A DNA stretch of 64,000 nucleotides from Prosapia bicincta (GCA_036971475.1 JBAIZL010000005.1:170406386-170470385), one strand, 5' to 3'; shown: positions 10,872 through 24,127, counted from the stretch's first letter. Made by a program: numbers and translations. Notes: generated by a model not told the origin, from the sequence alone.

Positions 10872-12440
10872 ACTCAATCGCGTAAAAAATACTGTACCCA
10901 TTGAGCTGTTCTTTATTACATGGACATTCTTAGGGTCCCTGGTTAACACATAAGCCCATTTTTATTTTATTAATAAATTACATCAGGTCTCGTCCCACTG
11001 GCCTTGAAAACTCCCTCAACATTCAATTATCTATACTCCATTATATACTTGGCTTGATCAGCTGATAGTAAATGTATTCGTAATCACCTGTAAAAGTAAC
11101 TTTTAAATACAACTAAACAGGTGATAGTAAACGGTTGTTTGTTATTCATCATTCAAGGTTAGTTACACTTTACAAATATCATGTTACAAGCAGAAGCTTT
11201 TCCAAGGTTTTTCAAGACAATAATAGGTAATTTTTTAGTTTAAAGTATTTAATGGGATTTAATTTCATTAAATTAAGTTAAACCCAAATACAAATATAAA
11301 CTAAATCATTACAAATATACGTCAACCTCGGATGAAATACAAGTACTCTGCTAGTTTATTAATAAAACGTCTTTTCAAATTAGGCTCAATTTTAAAAGTG
11401 TTAAAAACATTTCAACAATATATGTTAATGAAATACGTAAACATCCGTCGTATAGTACCGATTGTATAACAGGGTTCAGATATTGCCCAATGGTTTCGGA
11501 ATGGAATCACTCCTTTTATACTCGTATGAATTTTATATTTTCAACCAGATAAGCTACATACAGCTAATCGGAAAACTTTAAAAAGGAAATAAAGATAATA
11601 TTTGGGAATATTTTGCAATATTTAAAGTAATTTTTATTTAACATTCATATTTTATATATATTTTATATTCTTCAACTTAATTTATTTAGTATAAGTGGTG
11701 CAATACCTGATCTGCAATTTACTAGCGTTAAGGAATTTAGGAAGCTTCATTTACTTACATTCGCAAAAATGTCGTTGGCCTGATTTATCTAGGTTTCTGT
11801 TTATTTTTTAATTAATAAAACCATCATTCACTTCCTTCCCATATATCCTTTATATCTTAGTTTCAAAAAGTTTTATTTTATTTTAAATTCTACAGACTGT
11901 ATGCTCACAAATCCTAAGAAACTACACTGGTATTTTTTTGAAAAGATTATTTGTAACCTGGTTTTTGACTGTAAACAGAACTATTTTGTGTGAAAAAAAC
12001 CTTTGACTAGGTGACCTGTTGAATCGACACGCTTTAACATATCTATATAAATGTGTTCTATCCATGTATTTAGCTTAAATTAAGCGATAATATATGTTAT
12101 AAAACACCTGATCTTATGTTATTGGTATTGTTGTAAAACATCTGATTTGAAATACTTATTTCAAGATACTTTATTTATTTTACATAATTAGGTTAAAATA
12201 TAATTGTTAAATGTTTTAGGTTATATTTAAATTGACCTTGTTACAATTAATTCAATATATTGACAGTGGGTGTTTATATATTATATATTTATATATTTTT
12301 ATTTTTAAAATAAAAACTACCGTAGGAGTGTTTGCCACTTTTCAATAACCGATATCAATTAAATTGTTACTAAGAATAATAACGATTTTCGCCTAACTAC
12401 ATTCATTATAAAGTGTTTACTTTAGTCAGTCGCTTCACTC
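10869..12440. other. Noncoding stretch, no gene recognised
   Basis: AT-rich single-copy-looking DNA. I see no exon, repeat or RNA gene. Confidence 0.4.
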
Positions 12441-13773
12441 GTTTTTTTCTGTTATCGTGGTAAGGGTTTCTCTGTTATCGTGGTAAGAGTTTCTCTGTTA
12501 TCGTGGTAAAAGTTTCTCTGTTATCGTGGTAAGAGTTATATGTTGTCGTGGTAAGAGTTTCTCTGTTATCGTGGTACGAGTTTCTCTGTTATCGTGGTAA
12601 GAGTTTCTCTGTTATCGTGATAAGATTTTCTCTGTTATCGTGGTAAGAGTTTCTCTGTTATCGTGGTAAGAGTTTCTCTGTTATCGTGGTAAGAGTTTCT
12701 CTGTTATCGTGATAAGAGTTATATATTGTCGTGGTAAGAGTTTCTCTGTTATCGTGGTAAGAGTTTCTCTGTTCTCGTGGTAAGAGTTTCTCTGTTATCG
12801 TGGTAAGAGTTTCTCTGTTATCGTGATAAGAGTTATATTTTGTCGTGGTAAGAGTTTCTCTGTTATCGTGGTAAGAGTTTCTCTGTTATCGCGATAAGTT
12901 TCTTTGTTGTCGTGGTAAGAGTTTCTCTGTTATCGTGGTTAGAGTTTCTCTGTTATCGTGGTAAGAGTTTCTCTGTTATCTTAATAAGAGTTTCTTTGTT
13001 GTCGTGATAAGAGTTTCTCTGTTATCGTGGTAACAGTTTCTCTGTTATCGTGATAAGAGTTTCTTTGTTGTCGTGGTAAGAGTTTTTCTGGTATCGTGGT
13101 AAGAGTTTCTCTGTTATCGTGGTAAGAGTTTCTTTGTTGTCGTGGTAAGAGTTTCTCTGTTATCGTGATAAGAGTTTCTCTGTTATTGTGGCAAGAGTTT
13201 CTCTGTTATCGTGGTAAGAGTTTCTCTGTTATCGTGATAAGAGTTTCTCTGTTATCGTGGCAAGAGTTTCTCTGTTATCGTGGTAAGAGTTTCTCTGTTA
13301 TCGTGGTAAGAGTTTCTCTGTTATCGTGGTAAGAGTTTCTCTGTGATCGTGATAACAGTTTCTTTTTTGTCGTGGTAAGAGTTTCTCTGTTATTGTGGTA
13401 AGAGTTTCTTTGTTATCGTGATAAGAGTTTCTCTGTTATCGCGATAAGTTTCTTTGTTGTCGTGGTAAGAGTTTCTCTGTTATCGTGGTAAGAGTTTCTC
13501 TGTTATCGTGGTAAGAGTTTCTCTGTTATCGTGATAAGAGTTTCTTTGTTGTCGTGGTAAGAGTTTCTCTGGTATGGTGGTAAGAGTTTCTCTGTTATCG
13601 TGGTAAGAGTTTCTCTGTTATCGTGGTAAGGGTTTTTTTGTTGTCGTGGTAAGGGTTTCTCTGTTATCGTGGTAAGAGTTTCTCTGTTATCGTGGTAAGA
13701 ATTTCTCTGTTATCGTGGTAAGAGTTTCTCTGTTATCGTGATAAGAGTTTCTCTGTTATCGTGGTAAGAGTTT
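12441..13773. repeat. 23-bp minisatellite, about 58 units
   Basis: Head-to-tail repeats of a 23-bp unit close to GAGTTTCTCTGTTATCGTGGTAA. Units vary at a few positions: GTGGTAA versus GTGATAA, and TTTGTTGTC versus CTCTGTTATC. Rarer 21-bp units with GCGATAAGTTTC occur near 12890 and 13440. Variants with GAGTTATAT occur near 12535, 12716 and 12829. No unique spacer separates the units, so it is not a CRISPR array. It is not open in any frame for more than a short distance. Confidence 0.97.
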
Positions 13774-13879
13774 AATACTTATTTAGTACCAAATATAAAT
13801 AAAATGTATGTTAACATATTACTTGTAAGGAATTTGTTGTAATTAGAGTATCATTACCTCCTTTTAAATTATTCGTTGA

Positions 13880-14215
13880 AATACATTTTGTTTCATAATA
13901 TAAAACTTTACTTCTTCCAAATACCCCTTCCTCCCTTAGAGCTTCACCCCTTATCGTGGCGAGGAAGAGTCACTATAATTCTCTGGGTAATTTATTTATC
14001 TTACAAGATTTATTTTTCACTGGCCGTAAATAAAAACGGCGGACAGTTCCCGCTCAAGTACTGTTACTTGAACAGAAGGAAAACTGATTACTCAATAATC
14101 TATCCTTCACAGATATCCTTTATTGGTATTCTTTTTCGTAGATGGCGAATTGTTGGGAGAGTAAAGAGTGACAGATGAAACGATACATTTATATAATTTT
14201 ATGGTTGGATAATTT
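13880..14215. repeat. Dispersed repeat R2, copy 1
   Basis: About 300 bp shared with 21140-21440 and 47540-47850. Conserved phrases include AGCTTCACCCCTTATCGTGG, CACTATAATTCTCTGGGTAA and CTGGCCGTAAATAAAAACGG. It is GC-richer than its surroundings. An open frame of 100 codons (13876-14178, +) crosses it but is not preserved in the other copies, so it is not called as a gene. A T-run near 14226-14242 follows it. No terminal repeats or duplicated target are obvious. Confidence 0.7.
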
Positions 14216-14242
14216 TACTTCGATTTTTTTTTTTTTTTTTTT

Positions 14243-15599
14243 TAACTTCATTTAATTAGTTGTGAATCTTTTTTCACAAAAGTATTTTTATTTACGCCTA
14301 AAATTTTATTTACGTCTTTCCAAAATACTTCTGAATTGTCAGTAGCTTTATTAGTGTTAAAAAAGTGTCACGAATACATAAATAAAATGGCTTTAGGATT
14401 ATCGAAATTTTACAATTAACATAAACCTTTTTATTTAACACAAACTGTTACAGTTAGCGAAAACATTGTTGCATTAGTGCAATTTAAATTCTACTTAATT
14501 TAGTATGATTAATAATAGATTGTAATTGATAGTTTCATTCAATGGTTTAGCCCCAGAAACAGTATTTTAAAAATTTTAAAATTATTTCTAAATTGTAATA
14601 ATTTGGTTGAAATTTTATTCAAATAATTCCGTCCCATCTGTATAATATTCTAACAGTATTTTATTATTCCTCATTGTTAAATATGAAACACAAACGTAGC
14701 TGATTAATAAATGTAAATGAAAAAATGTTCCAATATTATTCAAATAAATATTTTTTTACGTTGTAGTTCTACATTATTTATAATTGGTATAACAGTTATA
14801 AATATTTTTCTCACATCTGCAAACACTTTTTCATTCTTAACAATTTTCCTCATCCCAAAAAGCGAATATTACCATTGTTTCAACTTAACATAAGTAAATA
14901 GGGGGCTTAATTTACAACGTATTTGGGTTACATATTAGTATTGCATAACTGTTTTTGGGTCGATCATGTTTTATCGTCGAAAGATTATATGGCTTAATTT
15001 CTATAGTTCAACATTTCTTCTTTGAAAATGTTTCCACTGTTATTATTAGATGAAGTTTATTATTATTTTGTTAAATATTTTATCGAGAATTAATTTTTTA
15101 ATTTGTTAACATGTTTTTTTTGTAGATACTATTCCCAAAACAATTGAAAGAAAAAACTTAACTATATAAAACCTGTTAACATGCAAAATGACTGAGATGT
15201 TGTAAATAAATTACTATATTGTCATACATTTTTCAAGATGTACAGATGTTTGATGATGGCCGTTTGATATTTCATCTATGACACTGAAGTCATTTATAAA
15301 AATAAATTTGAGCTACGTTGCACATTTGCTGATCATGTTACTAGCACAACGTTGTCTAAGAGCTAATGTATGTTTGATAGATTTAAAACGTAAAATCAAA
15401 TCCTAACAATATCCAACTTTTCGAAATACATTCCAGAGACAATTTGCATATTAATATTCTAAATATAACTAAAATGTGCTACGTTTTAGGGAAATTTTTC
15501 ACTTCCTTTCAACTCGACGGTTGAATTTATATGTAGTTATGTCGTTACGTTATAGTTGTAAGGGACGTGATTACAGAGTCAAACTCTGAAAACCTTGTA
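14243..15599. other. Noncoding stretch, no gene recognised
   Basis: AT-rich DNA before the start of the segmental duplication. No gene, RNA or repeat is recognised. Confidence 0.4.
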
Positions 15600-15659
15600 T
15601 TAAATAAATCTTTTTACTAGGTACACCTTTTTACTAGGTAAACTTTCCTTTTACCTAGT

Positions 15660-17865
15660 ATTATAAATAGTTCTTAACCTATAAACATTATTGTTCAGCC
15701 TCTAAGGCTATGTAAGAATATTAATTAGAAAATCGTTTTTTTTCTGGAGAGACAAATTTACCAATTCGTTAAAAGTAAACTTTAATTTAACTTTATGTTT
15801 ACAAGTATTTAAAATTTTAATCAATTTTCGTCATATGTAATCCCTAATAGCTTATCTTACGTTTTACACAAACAACGCAATTTTAGAACTTACTGTACCT
15901 TTTCAAAATTTAAAAAAAAAAATTATAATTCAAATCAGTTGTCTATTTGGTATTTTTTGTTTATCTACCATAGAATTTAAATTAAACACTGGTATATAAA
16001 TTGTAATTTAATCTTAAATCTAAAGAGTATTTTTTTAAATATATATTTCTATAAAAAATTATTTACTTTCATTCTACGCGTCTTCAATATTGTTGAAATG
16101 TTATACGATCCAAAATGTCTTCAGGAACCAGGAAAATATATTAAAATATATCGGCAACGCCCGAAAAATTAATATTTGGGGGGAAAATATTTAACTATTC
16201 AGAAACACCCTTCTAAAATATGGTTTTTTAAATAAATCAGAGCCATAAGGTGTATTATGCTACAAAATAAAGTCTGCTAAGAAGCCCACTTTTAACAAAT
16301 AAGGTGGTGATCTCCATTTTGGGATACATTTTTCGCTGCACGGAACAAGTGTTTTCAACTGTTTACCTCGTTTTTAAGTAAACTTTATTTTTAAAATGTA
16401 CATCCTAAATGGATACTTTTTAGATATCGAAATATTCAAATGCGGTATAACGTATGATTTGTCTTATAAAATAAAACGTTTTGTGTGCATTGTGAAGAAC
16501 AGTTATTTTGTCTTTTTTCAAAATTTTAAATTTTTGGGGTACCTCCACAAGCGTTAATATTTTATCTTAATCTCTAAAAACAATTTGTATAGCCTGGTGT
16601 AGTATTTGTTTTGTTTGCCATTATCGATCAAATCTAGATTTACAATATTTATGGTTTTGTTTTATATTATTTTATATAGATTCAAACAATAAAGTATAGT
16701 TAATATCTTAAACTCTTAATTGATTACTTTTTTATAGTTTAGCTTTGCGAATTCCATTGCATCATTAACCTCCCGTTTGCCTTTTGAGTCTCCCGATTTT
16801 CTATAATACGAATATAATTGTTCACTTACTTAACTAAAATATACTTTACATGCATCAGCAAAAATAAAAAACTGTATTCAGACATTTATAGTTTTAACAA
16901 AGTTATTACAGAACCTGATAAGAATGTTCGGCTTTCTTTCACCTATGTCATAGCTTCGGTATTCCTGCCAAACAAAATTTTAGGCACCTTAAATATTGAT
17001 ACTGGACGCATTTAAGTTAATGACGGATATACCCGGAGAATCGTTAAGCAATATGATCTATTTTCGCTGCAAACATCGTAACCGACACTGAGCCCCTTTA
17101 AGCTAGAAGGGCTGTAAATTTTATGCGTCGATTTGTAAACTTGGCAATGGTTCCAAAAATAATTCTGCTTTGGCCAACAAATTGATTTATGCTACCGACA
17201 ATGACGCTCACAAGACCGATTTATTCACCGCAATATTCCTGACAATACATTTACGTCTAATGCGTTCACAGATTTAAAATCTTGCGCTGCCGTAGGAAGC
17301 TCCGTTTACGTCAAAACTAAGCAGTTCTTCAGCTTTCACATCAGATCTTTGCCGGGGCACGATAAAATTGGGCTTCTAACGAAATGAATCTGGTAGGGAC
17401 TATTTGTCCAACATTTTCTATTTTTATTTTTACTTGCTTAATATGAAAATCTAAAACTACAGTCCCCTATGATCTTCAAGATTATGCAAAACACTTAATT
17501 TATCATCTCAATTGTAACATCTCTCCCACTGGCAAACGTGTCGGGTCAAACGAATTTGTACTCAATACTAGATTGGATACATGGATTAGGCAACAGGCTA
17601 TTTAAAGCAATATTTTTCATTTTTGTTAATACATCACCTTAACTGTTTTTATTGCGCCTAGGGCAATTTTACATAAAGTTTATATTCGTAGAACAACTCC
17701 ATACAATACAATGATTTAAGCTACCTTGTGGTACAAAAGTGATAAAAAAAACTAACAAAAATTGAAGTTTTTGAATCGTTGATTGAGTTTCACCGAGAAA
17801 ACTATCACTGTGTTTAACTAAACAAATTCTAAACAATAGCTTGATACGTTTTACTAGCCTTCGAA
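15660..17865. other. Copy A, noncoding part
   Basis: AT-rich DNA matched by copy B at about 41460-43580. A GC-richer island at about 17030-17400 (matched at 42720-43090) is well conserved between copies but has no long open frame or splice-bounded exon that I could support. Confidence 0.45.
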
Positions 17866-18260
17866 TGGGATCTATATATTTTGATCCATGTATTTGAGTA
17901 TATATATTTGGGTTCGGGTATTTCGGTTGATGTATTTGAATGTATGTATTTGGATCCATGGACTTGGATTTACGTAATTAGATACATATATTTGAATTTA
18001 TGATTTATGAATTTTGATATGTGCATTTGGATCAACGTACTTGGCCATAAGTATTTGACATTACGTATTTGTGTCCAGGTGTTTCGTTTAATGTATTTGC
18101 ATTTTTGTTATTGGATTCGTTTATTTTAGTCTATGTATTTGGCTCTAAGTATTTGAGTCTATCTATTTTGCTCCAGGTATTTCGTTCAATATACTTGGAC
18201 TTTTTTAATTGTATATATGTATTTTGATCTACAAGGGTATGTTTGTATTTGCATACATGT
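17866..18260. repeat. Degenerate short tandem repeat, GTATTTGGAT-like
   Basis: Loose repeats of phrases such as ATGTATTTGGATCCATG, varied by substitution and small indels. The minus-strand translation is a periodic Asn-Pro-Asn/Gln-Ile-His pattern. The same array occurs in copy B at about 43580-43960, so it predates the duplication. Confidence 0.75.
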
Positions 18261-20244
18261 ATAACACTTTATGAAAATAATTTTAGAATTAGACCAATAG
18301 AACGGATTATTGAAAATAACTAGGTGTTAATATTTGCTTAGTGGATCTTTTCAGTAGATAAACCTAATAGGCTATGAGCTACTTAAGCAGATAGGGGAGA
18401 AAAATCAACTATAAAACTACGTTTTTTTTCATTTTTAAAGTTTTAGTTATGTTTTTGTGACGTTTAAAATTAAAAATATATTTTAGGTTAGGATGAACAT
18501 TAAAACCTCCTAGTCTCTTCTTATCCTATTATTTTTTTTGTACAAACATCCCACTGGTAATAAAGACTACTTTCTTCTAAGTTGACACAATTTTCATTAG
18601 TTTGGTCTTTACACTGTATTCTGTCTTCTTCAAAACTCTCCCAACAAATGACGCAGTGAGTGACATCTTTAGTCTTGTTTGAACTAATTTTGACATTATT
18701 ATTTAAAGCTTTCTAAAAAAATTTACTCTTTTAATATTTCCTCAGTTTGTTTTCCATAACTTTCATTTTCACTGAGCGTTCCCCAAATTACCCTTATATA
18801 TAGCTCTGAATCTGTCCCTTAATGAGGTTCTTGGAATACTATATTTTTCACTTGCTTCCCTTATTGTTATTTATTACCTAAAACTTGTTCCATTGCTTTC
18901 TTCATACATTCTTCACTCAATTTCCCTCTTCTATTTCGCATTTCTCTCTGGAAAAAAATCATTTGAATGGAGTTTTAACTATAAACATTTTCAGTTTCCT
19001 TTGTCTGATACCATCCGAAAGTACTTTGTCTTATACCACCCGAACAGCAATTGACATGGATTCAACTATAAAGAGGTTAATTAATTGTGTAGGAATCCAT
19101 TTTACCTACATCTTATAGAATACTATAGTGAGTTTATGATGGTAAACAAATATCATATAAATACTCACATTTACTGAAGTTATAATCTCTAAAACTTAAT
19201 GTTTTACTACAAAAACACAAACAAACAACAAAGCGTGACCCTACTACTAAACAACGCAGCGTTATCATCCAATATGGTGACAACTACTCCGTTTTCCTTA
19301 ATGAAACAATCTGATGGCATTACAGGTGCTGCCGTTAGTCGTATGCTGGATATTCATGGCTAGTCCGATACCACCCCCTGTCCGATACCAGACGACTTCA
19401 CCCCACTAGGAACATTTTGGATTAATATAAAGATAATATACGATTTTACATATTTACTTTTCACGGCATTGTATACCAAAAGCATGCGAATTTCATAACA
19501 TACCTATCGTTCTAATACATATAGGACTAGTTTTATATTCTAATAATTTAATTACATTAATTGTTAAAACGTATAACGACTAATACACTAATAAAACAAC
19601 GAGGACATTGTATTGTAAATGAAAAACCTTTTTTTGAAAATATTGCATCTAAAAAGGTAATATATAAGAGGTAATATTTTTATGTGAGGAAATAAGTTAT
19701 GACGGGGTATTTGAGAGATAAACATTAGCAGGTGACAACAAATATGGGGTATGTTAGGGGTTGAAGTGCACTTACTACACAAAGCGTGACTGGTGTTTAT
19801 AAACTGAGTGCACAACACTCTAAGGCGGGCTCCATTGTTATGAGTTGCTCCTCATCCTTTAAAAAACATTTCAGAATTATTTATGACTTTTATCAATACT
19901 TATTATGTACACAAACACGTTTTATAATGATTATGTCAGGTAACACTTGCATTACTTGTGTTCCTCCTTAATGTATGATTGTAAGAGAGGCACAATAACA
20001 TTTCCTGTGTTACAAGCTGTATGACATTTGATACCGATAACTTTAGAATCCGTGTTATATATGATTTCCATCGACCAAGATTTCGATCAAGTGATAAAGT
20101 TCTGAAATATAAATAGCAATTCACACCTATTGTTATTACGTGAACTTATATTGAAAAACTTATATTGTCATTTTTAAGTGTGGTTGCTACTAAATTATGT
20201 AAATTTAACTAGAAATAAATTCCTAATTTAGAGGTATAAGTATA
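18261..20244. other. Copy A, noncoding part
   Basis: Matched by 43960-46195 in copy B. Contains repeated GATACCACC-type phrases near 19010, 19035, 19368 and 19380 and no supported gene. Copy B carries about 300 extra bases at 44098-44395 at the point corresponding to about 18397. Confidence 0.4.
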
Positions 20245-20605
20245 AACTAACGCACCGATTCAAACAAAATCATGTAATAGTATAACTAAAGTGCCGATTC
20301 AAAACAAAATCGTGAATTAGTATAACTAAATTGCCGATTCAAAACAATATCATGTATTAGTAAAACTAAAGTGCTGATTCAAAACAATATCATGTAATAT
20401 TATAACTAAAGAGCCGATTGAAAACAAAATCGTGAATTAGTATAACTAAAGTGCCGATTCAAAACGAAATCGTGTATTAGTATAACTAAATTGCCCATTC
20501 AAAACAATATCATGTGATAGTATAACTAAAGAACCGATTCAAAAGAAAATCGTTTATTAGTATAACTAAAGGGCTGATTCAAAACAAAATCGTGTACTTA
20601 CTAGA
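20245..20605. repeat. 40-bp tandem repeat, about 9 units
   Basis: Units close to TATAACTAAAGTGCCGATTC followed by AAAACAAAATCGTGTATTAG, with variants in the CATG/CGTG part. The matching place in copy B (46200-46280) has only about two units, so the array expanded in A or contracted in B after the duplication. Confidence 0.93.
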
Positions 20606-21139
20606 CAATTCAACTATATTAGCACTGGTTTCTCAGTATTGAGAACTTAGTTACTGTTTAACGAAATATATGTGAAATACTAAGAATAAATGAAACTAAA
20701 TGAATTTTTAGATTTTAGATCTATGTTACAATATTTATTTTTAATTGAAACCAATGGACGCATTTGTATCCATACATCATTATAATATCAAAAGCCTTAT
20801 TACGAAATATTTAGGGTTTTAAAATAAATGAAAAGCATGTTGAATATCGAGTCACAATTGTTTTATTCATTTATTGCGACTTTTAAGCAACTGACATGTC
20901 GCCCTTATCAAGCCTGTAGTGCTATTAAAACGAAGTTTTTACATTTAGAGTTCAAAGTTACATTTATTTGATGGCTCTACAAGTTATTTGATGGTTTTTG
21001 TGTTAAGGGTTTCAAAATTTATTTCATACTTCTCTAGCACTAATAATCGTCATATTTAACAACAACTATTTTTAATGAATCTGTAAGTAGCACGGTTCTA
21101 TATTCTATAATAATCCGTTGAAGTATATTTCGTTTAGTA
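20606..21139. other. Copy A, noncoding part
   Basis: Matched by 46280-46640 and 46970-47110 in copy B. Copy A lacks the foldback insertion and the 396-bp duplication seen in B, so it gives the simpler arrangement. Confidence 0.5.
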
Positions 21140-21440
21140 GAATTAAACGTTATTTCTCCTATAAAACCCTTTCTCCGTTAGAGCTTCACCCCTTATCGTG
21201 GGAAGGAAGAATCACTATAATTCTCTGGGTAATTTATTTATCTCCCAAGATTTATTTTCACTGGCCGTAAATAAAAACGGTTGCCCGTTCGGCTCGAGAA
21301 CTTTTAGCTGAAGGGAGCGGGGACTGATGGCTCAATAATCTAACCTTCGCGGATAAACGTCATCCGTATTCCTTTACGTAGGCGATGAAGAGGTTTGGGA
21401 GGAGCTTTCACTCACAGATGAAAAAACCTATTTAAATAAT
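21140..21440. repeat. Dispersed repeat R2, copy 2
   Basis: Second copy of the R2 repeat, with AGCTTCACCCCTTATCGTGG near its left edge and AAGGGAGCGGGGACTGATGG in the middle. It is closer to the copy at 47540-47850 than to that at 13880, as expected if those two arose with the A/B duplication. Confidence 0.75.
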
Positions 21441-23119
21441 GTTATATTTAGATACTCTCACTGACTAGCTTGAGGATTATTTGCTGAACTTCTTTTAATT
21501 ACTTGTGACTCTAAACTCTATTAATATATATTTTATACAAGTTTTTATATTCACATTTGGAAATCTTTCTTAAAACATTTCTCAAAAATGTGATTTGTTA
21601 ATACAAGTTTCAAATATAATATCAGATTATTGGTTACTAAAATACTGTTCTATCATTTTATTTACAAGAACCTGGTTTTTAATCCCGTTACACTCGTATT
21701 TGCCAATAGAAACTCATAACTAACACTTACTCTCTTAGTAAATGTCATTTTATAGTAAACGTAAGATTTTATTTGTTAATATTTCATAACTAATACCTAA
21801 TGCTTTTGTGTAACACTATCTCACAAATTATATAAAAAACTTTACTAGCAAAACATACTAGCAACTTTACTAGCAATATTTACTCAAGTTTACTCAATAC
21901 CAGGAATTCGTCAATTTCTGTTGATAAAAGTGAAAAAGTCTTAGGATTATTTGCACTGACGAAGATGCCTTAGTGCCATGGAAAACGATTTATGTCAGTG
22001 CGCATTTCATACAATGACTTAATTTTTAGGTTAGAATATTATCATTCTTTTTTCTTTTTTAGATTATCATAAATAATAACATCTACATGTTTAACACAGA
22101 CAAGACAGGATGCAGGCCCTACACAATGACAAATGTCGTCTCAGTACGGTTCTCATACATTTATTAAACTTAAAGTTCCATGCGTCATTATCATGTTTAG
22201 TCAAAACTTTAAAGTTCAATATCCATGATTGGCAGTACAATGCTTGATACAAATATTTATATATGGACCTATAGTTTTTCTTCAAACTATATTGAAATTT
22301 GTAAACATGTGTGTCAAAATAATTTGCCTAAATTTCGAAAAAAATATTATAATTTCAGCATGTACATAATTTTATAATGATAACTTTACTATGAACATTT
22401 TAATAACCCATATTTTTCTTTTTATCACACAGATATAAGTAATATACGTGTATATATATATATATATATATATATGGAATATACAAACACATAATTTATT
22501 GTGTAAATTAAAAGTATAGTTTTTAGTGTAGCTGAAATTTCAAACATAAATCAACTATTTTTTTTTCTGAACACCTGCAAACATTTTCCTACTCCCAAGA
22601 CCTTAACAGACAACTTGGCCAACATAATCGGTTCATCTTAAGATAAATTGTTTAGGGATGTTATTTATAAAAACTTGTGTATTGTTTAGCAATAAATACA
22701 TTTCTGGTGTGCTCTATTTTTCATTGTTGAAGAAACAACTTTCAGCCGTTAGTTTCAGAGAAAAGATGTATATTTAAACAAATATTTAGAGATAATGTTC
22801 CTTTGATTACAAAATATTGTTTTATTGTGTTTTTTCATTAACGGCGTAAACATGTATCCCAAGATGATATATTTGTATGATAATGTTAATAATTCAAAAA
22901 TAGTTACACAGGAAATATATACATTCTTGAAATTAGGTTTTACTTTTAAAACGTTTTTTTCGAAATACATGGAAACAAATATCTTTGTGTACGTCTGACC
23001 ACATGGTCGTGTTGAAACGTTTTCAGGTGGTGGAATAAAGTGTATCTTTTTGCTTCCGTAGAATAGGAAAACTATTGTTTGTAATAGATGGGGCTAAGGT
23101 AGGGACATGTCAACCCGTG
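21441..23119. other. Copy A, noncoding part
   Basis: AT-rich DNA with a short (TA)n run at about 22450-22475. It matches copy B twice: 22440-23010 resembles both 48940-49430 and 49930-50490, showing an extra internal duplication in B. No gene supported. Confidence 0.45.
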
Positions 23120-23127
23120 GTCTAGGT
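23120..23127. repeat. Left target-site duplication of the hAT relic
   Basis: GTCTAGGT here matches GCCTAGGT at 31515-31522 with one mismatch. Eight-base duplications with a central TA are typical of the Buster branch of hAT transposons. Confidence 0.65.
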
Positions 23128-23339
23128 CAGGGATCGTTAACTAACGGCCCGCTTCCTGGTTTTATGCAGCCCCAGACGAATGTAAAATATTAGATTATTG
23201 ATTTATTAATAAATGTAAAACGTAAAAATATAGCTTGGAAAAGGATATAGGTTGAACACGGCTCCTACCCACAGGTTGTGAGTGGCCCTTGAAAATTGAC
23301 CCATTTTTTCAGACAATGTGTAAAATTGGTGATGCATTT

Positions 23340-23640
23340 TGGAGTTAAGTGTCTGAGAAGAAATATCCCAAACTACGTGATTCCGGTAGGAAAGTAGCTT
23401 CAATGTTTGAAAGTAGATACCTTTGTGAGTGCATCTTTTAAACAATGAAATCTATAAAATCTATTCTCCGCAACAGGCGTTAATGGGACAGTTATGTTAA
23501 CTATCTGCAAGATCTGCTAAAGGTTGCAACCACTTCAATTCAGATTGATTTTTATGAACTGTTGTACGATTGTGCCCGCCTACAGTGTTCTTACTAAGCA
23601 AAGTAGATAAGCCTACACACTTATAGATGATTTTAAATTT
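23340..23640 (+). pseudogene. hAT transposase C-terminal fragment
   Basis: The frame near YPKLRD, then SMFES, ECIF, a stop, then TMKSIKS, matches the hAT C-terminal dimerisation region that follows the consensus KYPKLR...FGS..LCE..FS.MK..K. A stop interrupts it at about 23440 (CTTTTAAACAATG), and the rest is frameshifted compared with copy B. The domain normally holds transposase subunits together at transposon ends. Here it is a dead fragment with no catalytic core. Confidence 0.75.
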
Positions 23641-23832
23641 AAACTAATTAGATTTTTTCCAATACTGTGTTCAGATTAGCTTTAACAGCATCATTTAATA
23701 CTATACCGTTCTTTTGTACATTGAACATCAAGTTAAATGTATATGAAAAGTTTTGTGCGACGTTAATTTATTCATATTATTTCATATACTACGGATACTA
23801 TACGTACGTATTGCCTACATTTGGCTTATTGA

Positions 23833-23836
23833 TGTA
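23833..23836. repeat. Provirus target-site duplication, left (TGTA)
   Basis: TGTA flanks both provirus ends (23833-23836 and 31427-31430) and occurs once at the empty site in copy B (51307-51310). Four-base duplications of alternating purine/pyrimidine type are usual for errantivirus integrases. Confidence 0.9.
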
Positions 23837-24127
23837 AGTTACGTTTTATATTAAGCAAGAAAGGTTTTTAAAAATGATTTTATTTTTAACAAACCTTTGA
23901 ATTTAATAAACAATTAATTTAGAAAACTGTTACATAAATTTTACTTAATAAAACAATACAATTGATATGCACTCAATCGGAGTGGAAAACGTCTGTGCGA
24001 TACAGAGGCGACTTACACACTGCCGGGGCTCTGTTCTCACACCTATATAATACTAAAGCTGCGTAAGCAGGAATCTTCCTAGCACGCATTTAATTATGAA
24101 ATGTTCACATAAAATGTTTATATAACT
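23837..24127 (-). repeat. Provirus 3' LTR (291 bp)
   Basis: Read on the minus strand it starts AGTTATATAAACATT at 24127 and ends AAACGTAACT at 23837. A polyadenylation signal AATAAA lies at 23883-23878. The env stop codon (24120-24118) is inside its first ten bases. Confidence 0.95.

Noticed and set aside
12441..13773. Possible CRISPR-like array
   Set aside because: Units are contiguous with no unique spacers, and the DNA is eukaryotic; it is a minisatellite.
13876..14178. 100-codon open frame in repeat R2
   Set aside because: The other two R2 copies do not keep it open.
17669..17959. Periodic Asn/Pro/Gln-rich minus-strand frame
   Set aside because: Product of a degenerate tandem repeat; the paralogue at 43490-43726 is similarly periodic and differently broken.
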